Source of the DNA: an uncultured bacterium
GTDB lineage: Bacteria; Vulcanimicrobiota; Xenobia; Xenobiales; Xenobiaceae
Direction: 5' to 3'
DNA: 64,000 nt
Assembly (NCBI GenBank): GCA_934621605.1
Contig: CAKTUZ010000016.1
Coordinates: 5,261 to 69,260, forward strand
Of the stretch, positions 15,375-21,540 are shown in pieces. A program made the translations under genes and the position numbers. Position 1 is the stretch's first letter. Each line of letters starts with the position of its first letter. The notes under the pieces are model-generated. The model was given only the letters and a program-made list of their open reading frames with translations. It had not been told where the DNA came from and made no database searches.

Positions 15375-16295
15375 ATGGGCTTTGGTCAATTTAGTTTAGG
15401 ATCTGTAGCATCGTTGATAGGAGTAAATGTATATAATACTCCGACAGCTATTTTTGATGGTTTGTTGGCGGTTTCGTCGACTCTTTCTGGTTCTTTGGTT
15501 AATCCGGCTGATCGCAAGGGGCGCAGTAGCGGAGTGACGGCTGCCACTGTGGGCATGGTCAGTGCTTATATAAATTCCGATTTTAATGCCTATACCAGCT
15601 ATGTAAATAAATGTTATGAGGAAGTTGACGAACCCATAGTCGAGTTGTCGTCATTGGCTCCTGAAGTACGTTCCGTCACCGGAATATTAAAAATTATGGA
15701 TCGCGGCACTCCGGAACAGAAAAAAAAGATCCAAGATGAAAATCAGCTGTTAAAAGGCTTACAAGAAGCGCGTCTTATCTTTTTACATTTTTATTACCCT
15801 GATGCCTATGAGCAAATTGAAAGTGTCGGTCGCTATTACTTTGAGCCTATTCCGGAGAAAGAGAGCTGTCCTGAGGAGGCAGCTGCTCCTCAGGCTAAGC
15901 AAGTTTCGTCTTCAGCTAAAGACGGATTTACGACGACCGATTTTGGTAACGAGTTAGGCGAGGAAATAAAGAAAAAAGCCAATCAGCCCGGCTTCTTCGA
16001 TTTTAAGCCCGTAGGGCAGGCTTTGATCGCGAAGGGTGTTGAAATTGGCGGTAAAACTGCCGCCGAGTTAGCTGATTTCTTGGCAAAATCAGATAAATTT
16101 GTTGAGTGTACCGATTCTGTTCCAGAGCAATTAAAGGATTTACCGGCTGGGGCTGTGGTAGTTTGGGCTGCCGACGAAACTCATCCTTTGGGCAGTTGTT
16201 CTATAGCTCTGGGTGACGGAAAAGAAGCCTCCAATATTATTCGCAGTCAGCGAGAAAAATTCTCTGAGAAATACAGACTCTTCTTGCCTTTGTAA
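15375..16295 (+). CDS. Unknown protein with degenerate amidase-like C-terminal domain
   Basis: 306-aa product without a clear signal peptide. Residues 1-165 form an uncharacterised region with a helical middle (RSVTGILKIMDRGTPEQKK); 165-185 is an Ala/Ser linker. Residues about 205-306 look like the peptidoglycan amidase/CHAP-type fold: KPVGQALIAKGVEI, then LPAGAVVVWAADETHPLG, then SIALGDGKEASNIIRSQ. In active members a Cys stands before the first helix and a His follows HPxG; here the positions read FDFKP and GSCS, so both catalytic residues seem lost. A weak GGATAA precedes the ATG. Downstream of the AAA+ and FHA genes, probably co-transcribed. The fold call is inference. Confidence 0.6.
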   Translation: MGFGQFSLGSVASLIGVNVYNTPTAIFDGLLAVSSTLSGSLVNPADRKGRSSGVTAATVGMVSAYINSDFNAYTSYVNKCYEEVDEPIVELSSLAPEVRSVTGILKIMDRGTPEQKKKIQDENQLLKGLQEARLIFLHFYYPDAYEQIESVGRYYFEPIPEKESCPEEAAAPQAKQVSSSAKDGFTTTDFGNELGEEIKKKANQPGFFDFKPVGQALIAKGVEIGGKTAAELADFLAKSDKFVECTDSVPEQLKDLPAGAVVVWAADETHPLGSCSIALGDGKEASNIIRSQREKFSEKYRLFLPL

Positions 16296-16303
16296 TTAGC
16301 AAG

Positions 16304-17203
16304 TTAAAATTCTAACCTGGCTAAATGGTGGCTGAGATTACTCAAGCCGAGCTCCAGAGGCTGGGTACCCCGGCTTGATAGGGTTTGATGATTTTGCAGT
16401 ACTCTGAAAAGTACTCGACGCACTTCCTGAGCTGATCTGGGTCTTTTGTTTATATCTATATTCAAACAAGAGGTCAGTAAATCGGTTAAAGGGGAGGGAA
16501 CTCCTGGTATTATGGTATCTAGGCGGGGGAAGTTGAAATTTGAACTTTGGGGATCCTTAAAAGTCAGCATATAATAAATAACTACACCCAAAGAATAGAG
16601 ATCGCTTTGAGCGGACGAATAACCGCGATACTGTTCGGGGGCGCAGTAGCCGGGGGTGCCCAACTCTTGCGTATCTTTAAGCGAGCCTGTGCTGCGAAAA
16701 CGAGCGATGCCAAAATCGATAAGGCGTATCATACCGCTATCTGACAAAATAAGGTTGGAAGGCTTTAAGTCTCTATAGATAATTGGTGGCTTTTGGCTAT
16801 GAAGGGCGTGTAGTAAATGGGTAAGCTGTAAAGCTATAGGTAAAGCCTCTTCCAAGCGCAGCGGAGTTGAACGTTTATCTAACACTTCATCCAAAGGCTG
16901 GCCGGTAACACGCTCCATTACTATGTAGGGCGCTTCGTTAGTGGGGGTACCGCAATCTATCAGTTTGGGTAAAGCTTGGTGGTGTAATTGTTTGAGGATA
17001 AGCCCTTCCCTGGCAAACATTTCCGTGGCAACTTTTTGCTCGGAAGTTGGTATATCTTCCAAACGAAGCTGTTTTAAGGCCCAGGCAGCTAAGGGACGCC
17101 TGGCGTCGCTAACTGAGTATACGTAGCTCTGCGCCCCTTCTCCCAGATATCCCGTTACGCGATATAGGTTATCTATAATTTCTCCTATTTGATGTTTAGC
17201 CAT
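16304..17203 (-). CDS. Hanks-type Ser/Thr protein kinase, soluble
   Basis: 299-aa protein kinase consisting almost entirely of the catalytic domain. Gly-rich loop LGEGAQSYVY (20-29), ATP-binding Lys44 in WALKQL, catalytic loop YRDLKPSN (Asp145), DFG at 163-165, the activation segment with GTPGYCAPEQY, and SDLYSLGVVIYYML. All catalytic residues are present, so it should be active. There is no transmembrane helix or PASTA repeat, unlike PknB. It starts 10 bp after the fic stop codon without its own clear ribosome binding site, so it is coupled to fic. Likely targets include FHA-bound partners encoded nearby; that is inference. Confidence 0.93.
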   Translation of the reverse strand: MAKHQIGEIIDNLYRVTGYLGEGAQSYVYSVSDARRPLAAWALKQLRLEDIPTSEQKVATEMFAREGLILKQLHHQALPKLIDCGTPTNEAPYIVMERVTGQPLDEVLDKRSTPLRLEEALPIALQLTHLLHALHSQKPPIIYRDLKPSNLILSDSGMIRLIDFGIARFRSTGSLKDTQELGTPGYCAPEQYRGYSSAQSDLYSLGVVIYYMLTFKDPQSSNFNFPRLDTIIPGVPSPLTDLLTSCLNIDINKRPRSAQEVRRVLFRVLQNHQTLSSRGTQPLELGLSNLSHHLARLEF

Positions 17204-17213
17204 GCTACTTTAT

Positions 17214-18449
17214 TTAGCAACCTGAGGTTAATTCGGCCATAAGCTTAAATTCTTCTTGGTTGAGAATAACTATATAGATTTCTTTAAGCAATTCAACCAA
17301 GTAGCGATCGTTGCGCTTTCTCTGTCCTTTGGTGGCTTGAATAAAACTATAATCGAAACTGGCCGGAATAGAAGTTATACCCGTATTAAATAAGTTGAGA
17401 ATATGCAACAGACATAAGAAGGCTGTGCGACTATTACCATCTTCGAAGGGATGAATATGAATAAACTCGTTGTAAAAAAAGGCTGCTAAATTAAAAGCAT
17501 CAAATACCGTCTTGGACGATTTTAGAATATTATCATAGTTATCCATAAGTTTATCCATCATTTGGGGAATCTTTTTCCAAGCGGCCGTTTTGAAGTAAGG
17601 ATTAGCTTTTATTTCTACATTGAATTTACGATAAGTGGCGGCAGTATCAGAATTTGCTGTAGCCAGGCGATGATACTCTTTGATAATGTCGAGAGTCAGA
17701 CGACGCTTTAAAAGTCCAGAATTGCGTTCTACACATTTTTTTGCTTCAGCAAAATCGGCTTTAGCTTTTTTGTCAAAAATATCTGCTTGCTCGGGGATAA
17801 TATCATAAGCCAACAACCTTTGCATTTTAGGAATACCGGCTTTAGACTGACCGTTGTTCAGGTTGAAAATATGACGAGCTCCCAACCTCACATTAGCTTT
17901 GTCTTTCAATCTTTTAGCGGTTAATTTGGAAATAATAACTTTATTGAGATCTACTTTTGTGTCGAAAAATTTTGTTTTGGGTGAAATATTAAAATAGCTG
18001 CAAACTAAATCAAAGAAGAGGGTACGTGCCAAACGCATTGAGAGTGGATCGTAACTGACAAATAGAATCATTTGATCTTTTATCAGATGGCTGAGATATA
18101 AGTTTCGGTCAGGTAAAGACTCTAACTCTCGGTCGGTAAAGACATTGAGTTTATAAACAGCTTTTAAGAGATCTTGAATAGGCTCCGATAAGTAGATATT
18201 GTAATTATATTCGTAAGCTAAAGCTAAAAGCAAAAGCTCTAACAAGGCTTGTCCTTTAGAACTGGAGCCTTTGCCATAACCGTCTGGAGTAATACGAATC
18301 AATTGTTCTTTGAGCAAATCATTCAATATTATCTCTAAAGAAGAGTCGTTATCAAGCCACATAGCCTTTACTAAAGCTTCTTTGCTTATAGGCTTAGTAC
18401 GACCGGCTATGGCTAAAAACACGTCATATTTAGTCAACTGTGCATCCAT
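17214..18449 (-). CDS. Fic-domain protein with variant active site
   Basis: 411-aa protein. The N-terminal region has a winged-helix-like segment (ISKEALVKAMW...ILNDLLKEQLI), then a helical middle, and a Fic domain from about residue 265. Fic enzymes transfer AMP or other phosphate-containing groups to hydroxyl side chains. The motif here is HPFEDGNSRTAF (from residue 333): the catalytic His, acidic residue and Asn are kept, but GNGR is GNSR and the second Arg of the usual GNGRxxR is Phe. No inhibitory (S/T)xxxE(G/N) motif is evident. The ATG at 18449 is preceded by AAGGAGGAG; a TTG at 18482 is less likely. Forms an operon with the kinase gene. Confidence 0.85.
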   Translation of the reverse strand: MDAQLTKYDVFLAIAGRTKPISKEALVKAMWLDNDSSLEIILNDLLKEQLIRITPDGYGKGSSSKGQALLELLLLALAYEYNYNIYLSEPIQDLLKAVYKLNVFTDRELESLPDRNLYLSHLIKDQMILFVSYDPLSMRLARTLFFDLVCSYFNISPKTKFFDTKVDLNKVIISKLTAKRLKDKANVRLGARHIFNLNNGQSKAGIPKMQRLLAYDIIPEQADIFDKKAKADFAEAKKCVERNSGLLKRRLTLDIIKEYHRLATANSDTAATYRKFNVEIKANPYFKTAAWKKIPQMMDKLMDNYDNILKSSKTVFDAFNLAAFFYNEFIHIHPFEDGNSRTAFLCLLHILNLFNTGITSIPASFDYSFIQATKGQRKRNDRYLVELLKEIYIVILNQEEFKLMAELTSGC

Positions 18450-18465
18450 GTGGTCAAACTCCTCC

Positions 18466-18502
18466 TTAAAAAATAGCCTCAAAGGGAATATCCCCTTGAG
18501 GC
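18466..18502 (-). terminator. Rho-independent terminator directly before the fic ribosome binding site
   Basis: Stem 18476-18483 with 18495-18502 and an inner GGG/CCC pair. On the minus strand it is followed by TATTTTTT and then at once by the AAGGAGGAG of fic. It ends the pseudo-HtrA/FHA transcript. No room for a promoter is left between it and fic. Confidence 0.8.
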
Positions 18503-18538
18503 TTTAGATTGACCGCCGACAAGGGGCAGCGTCTCTTT

Positions 18539-19840
18539 TTATTCTTCCTCACTCCCTCCGTCGGCTTTGGCCGCATTGAAGGTATTTTTAGCCTGAGATT
18601 CGGCTCTGGTGAGAAGTTTTATTTGGGTGACGTCTCCAAAGCGAATAATATCTCCGGGATGGATGACGTCGCTGCGTCCTACGCGTCTGCCGCGAATGAA
18701 AGTTCCGTAACTGCTACCCAAGTCTTCTAATTCATAACCGGAACCATCGCGGCTCTTACGAATACGGGCGTGACGACCGGATACGCTTGATTCGGGGAAG
18801 CACCAGTCGCTGCTCTCAGAACGACCTACTATAACAGAGTCTTTGGTGAAGGGAAGGATGGCTCCCTCGGCAGTGATAAAAGCCATAGGAGTATCTTCTG
18901 GCAAGATGGGCAAAATGGAGAAAGGCTCGATAGCCTTGCTCTTTTTGCCGCCAAAGACAAAGTAGGCTACACCGCCCAAAACGGCCACGACAACCACACC
19001 TACTACAATGGGAACCAGGGGGCTGCCCTCTTCAGCTTTATTGGCCTGACCGCTTCCGCCTTCAAGAACTGGGGCGTCTTGACCGTCCAAGACTCTGATA
19101 TTGACTATAGAATCAGAAGAAGATTTTATGTTGGGAGAGAGAGCTCCGGCCATGGAAATAGGAATAGCAAAGCGCATATCACTGTGACCAGAAGCCGCTT
19201 CGATAGAAAGGGAAATGGCAATTAGCTCATTGGTATTTGGTAAATAAACGGGGGCGCCACTGGTATCATCTTGCAAAGGGCCGGAAAGTTTGAGGCGCAT
19301 AACCGAGCCGCCGGGACGATTTATAACATCAATAACGCTGCCGCCGCGCTTGCCACTGTCAAAAGAAGTAGCCACATTACCGCTTAAAACTGGAGAAGTA
19401 TAAGAAACGGCTACGGGAGTATCGTTTTTGACAACTTCGCTATCTCCAAGCTTAGCAGCCGGCAAAGCGGGAATGGGAATTTCCAACAAAGCTAAGTTGG
19501 CGTCCGGAGCAAAACGCAAAATCTTGGCAGGCACGGGGGAGTAACCTGCAGCCAGGGCCGTAATTCTGGAAGCCCCCTTAATAGCTTCGTAACTGGTAAC
19601 AGCCTGGCAATTTTCACGACCGGTCAGTACGATAACACCGCTGCCGAAAACTTCCGTACCGGCAATTTCCGACTGGATCAGAATTAAAGAGTTGTTGGAG
19701 GAACTTTCTTGAGCTGTGGCGTTTTTGGTAAAGCCGGTAAAACTCAATCCTACAGCCAAGAAAAGAGCCGAAAGTAATAATACGAGCTTGCGCAAAGCTA
19801 ATCTTTTCCCTTCGTCAAGTGTAAACTTTGTATTCTGCAA
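18539..19840 (-). CDS. Membrane protein: pseudo-HtrA sensor domain, TM helix, cytoplasmic FHA domain
   Basis: 433-aa protein. Signal/anchor segment about residues 18-36; extracytoplasmic trypsin/HtrA-like domain 50-235; transmembrane helix about 274-297; FHA domain 335-405 (IVGRSESSDWCF, SGRHARI, GSSYGTFIRGRR). The protease fold is visible in GSGVIVLTG, PDANLALLEI and DDTSGAPVYLPNTNELIAIS, but the His of the triad is Glu85 and the Asp is Asn115; only Ser194 remains, so it is probably inactive and acts as a ligand sensor. Start uncertain: TTG at 19840, or TTG at 19795 with AAGGGA upstream and a better signal peptide. A terminator follows the stop codon. Confidence 0.85.
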   Translation of the reverse strand: MQNTKFTLDEGKRLALRKLVLLLSALFLAVGLSFTGFTKNATAQESSSNNSLILIQSEIAGTEVFGSGVIVLTGRENCQAVTSYEAIKGASRITALAAGYSPVPAKILRFAPDANLALLEIPIPALPAAKLGDSEVVKNDTPVAVSYTSPVLSGNVATSFDSGKRGGSVIDVINRPGGSVMRLKLSGPLQDDTSGAPVYLPNTNELIAISLSIEAASGHSDMRFAIPISMAGALSPNIKSSSDSIVNIRVLDGQDAPVLEGGSGQANKAEEGSPLVPIVVGVVVVAVLGGVAYFVFGGKKSKAIEPFSILPILPEDTPMAFITAEGAILPFTKDSVIVGRSESSDWCFPESSVSGRHARIRKSRDGSGYELEDLGSSYGTFIRGRRVGRSDVIHPGDIIRFGDVTQIKLLTRAESQAKNTFNAAKADGGSEEE

Positions 19841-20005
19841 ACCTTTCTTTAAAAGCTTAGGAAATACCTGTCTAAGCCCCTAATACTGGAAAAAATGTTG
19901 CTTATCGCTGTTAAAATATGATAGGTTGTCGGCTTCGAGTGCAGAATTCCGCCGCTTGCGTTTTCAGAAGGCGGAAAAGTATCAGAGGCGAAGGACAGCT
20001 CGGCT

Positions 20006-20374
20006 ATGTTAAAAGTTTTACTTCTTATTTTAACCGGCGTCAGCGTTACGGCTGTAGCAGATATTTTTGTGTCGAAAGGTATGCGCTCTATCGATTCTTC
20101 CGTGCACAGTTTAAGTGACATTTGGCGTATAGTTCGCTCGGTTATTACCAATGGTAACGTATTGATGGGAGCGGGCCTTTTGACCGTATCGTTTTTTTTA
20201 TGGTTAGCTATGCTGTCTATGGCTGATCTCTCTCTGCTTTTGCCTCTAACGGCGTTAAATTATATTATTAACGCTTTTTTAGCCAAGATATATTTGCAAG
20301 AACACGTTTCACCTTTGCGTTGGGCGGGAACCTTAATAATTTTTTGCGGCATAGTAGTAGTTGTGCTCTCGTAA
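20006..20374 (+). CDS. Small EamA/SMR-type membrane protein, flippase-like
   Basis: 122-aa, four-helix integral membrane protein of the drug/metabolite transporter superfamily. The last helices show the EamA half-repeat pattern LLLPLTALNYIINAFLAKIYLQEHVSPLRWAGTLIIFCGIVVV. Size and sequence resemble half-size lipid-substrate flippases such as ArnE/ArnF, which move undecaprenyl-linked sugars, rather than small drug pumps. ATG at 20006, with AAGGAC about 11 bases upstream. It heads a run with the radical SAM and RND genes, 77 bp before the former. Substrate unknown. Confidence 0.8.
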   Translation: MLKVLLLILTGVSVTAVADIFVSKGMRSIDSSVHSLSDIWRIVRSVITNGNVLMGAGLLTVSFFLWLAMLSMADLSLLLPLTALNYIINAFLAKIYLQEHVSPLRWAGTLIIFCGIVVVVLS

Positions 20375-20451
20375 GTGAGCAGTCGTTTGGATAACTTTTT
20401 TAGTGAGAAAGTGAGGCCGATCCTGTTTCAAGATTGGCGGAGGAATAATAA

Positions 20452-21537
20452 GTGAATTGGAAAGAGATTATTAGTCAGGTATTTCTGGATGGTGGCCCTT
20501 CTACTTGTCAATTTGCCATCACCAACGCCTGTAACGCTAAATGTGAGTTTTGCAATTTTTCCAGAGAACAGACTAAAAACGATAAAAATCCCAAAGTTTT
20601 GGTTAAGCTTTCGGCCGGTTTAAATGCTATCGATTGTTTGTATCGCAACGGAGTGCGTTTTTTGATCTTTACTGGCGGAGAACCTACTTTAAATCCCAAT
20701 TTGGAAGAATTTATGGCTCATTGTCACGAGTTGGGTATGAACAACCTGATCGTTACCAATGGTTCAACTCTGTCACTCGAGAAAGTTAATTCTTTAATTG
20801 GTAACGGATTAAGTGAAGTGATAATTTCCGTCGATTCCGTGGATCCGGCTGTAAGTGAAAAGAACCGCGGTTTACCTGGAGTTACCGAGCGTATTACGGC
20901 GGCCAATCGTATTTTCGCCCAAAATAAAGTGGGGCGTGTGGCCTCGGTTACTTTGAGTAAGATTTTGGGCGATCTGAAAGAATTGCCTCGCACTTTGGAA
21001 AGTATGGGTTTTGAGGCCGTTACTTTTTCTTTCCCTCTTATAAATTTAGATTCCAATTATCTCGGTTGCAAAGATTCCGATTTGGTCAACTACACGCCTG
21101 AAGAAATGCATCGTCTGATCGACGAAGTAATCGATTTGAAGAAATCTTATCGAGTGCTAAATCCTACTGCCTCTATGATGGATATGCACCGTTATCTCAA
21201 CAAAGAACCGCAAGAATTTGTATGTTTAGGCGGTTTCAAGCAATTCTACTTGGATTGGGAGTTGCAACTGTGGCGCTGTTGTAATTGGCGCCGTCCTATG
21301 TGTCATGTTTGCGAATTTAACGGCAGTCAAATTATTCGCGACGGTTGTACTGAATGTATGATCGATTGTTATCGCGACGCCAGCGTTATGCAACATTGTG
21401 CCGTTTCGGTGGCCGATGCCGTCCATGCCGCTTGTTGCGGTCGTTGGAAACTCAGTGCTCAGCATATTTTTAATGTTAGCAATTTACGCTCTATCGGGGC
21501 GGTTTTAGAAAACGTCCATTGGTTGGATACCCTTTAA
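20452..21537 (+). CDS. Radical SAM protein
   Basis: 361-aa radical SAM enzyme. The cluster-binding CNAKCEFC (Cys27, 31, 34) coordinates a 4Fe-4S cluster that cleaves S-adenosylmethionine; the SAM-binding FTGGEPTLNP follows at about residue 73. The C-terminal third is rich in cysteines (WRCCNWRRPMCHVCEF, GCTECMIDC, HAACCGRW), suggesting a second iron-sulfur site as in SPASM-type enzymes. GTG start at 20452 with GGAGG upstream. It lies three bases before the RND exporter gene, so the two are coupled and may act on the same lipid or metabolite. It is not close to HpnH by its motif. Substrate unknown. Confidence 0.88.
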   Translation: MNWKEIISQVFLDGGPSTCQFAITNACNAKCEFCNFSREQTKNDKNPKVLVKLSAGLNAIDCLYRNGVRFLIFTGGEPTLNPNLEEFMAHCHELGMNNLIVTNGSTLSLEKVNSLIGNGLSEVIISVDSVDPAVSEKNRGLPGVTERITAANRIFAQNKVGRVASVTLSKILGDLKELPRTLESMGFEAVTFSFPLINLDSNYLGCKDSDLVNYTPEEMHRLIDEVIDLKKSYRVLNPTASMMDMHRYLNKEPQEFVCLGGFKQFYLDWELQLWRCCNWRRPMCHVCEFNGSQIIRDGCTECMIDCYRDASVMQHCAVSVADAVHAACCGRWKLSAQHIFNVSNLRSIGAVLENVHWLDTL

Positions 21538-21540
21538 ATT

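Noticed and set aside
11688..19840. Type VI secretion locus (ClpV, FHA, kinase)
   Set aside because: No TssB/C, VgrG, Hcp, TssJ/L/M or baseplate genes; the AAA+ protein shows no ClpV-specific feature that I can identify.
20452..21537. HpnH hopanoid radical SAM
   Set aside because: The Cys motif and surrounding sequence differ from HpnH, and the C-terminal extra cysteines are not typical; kept as a generic radical SAM protein.
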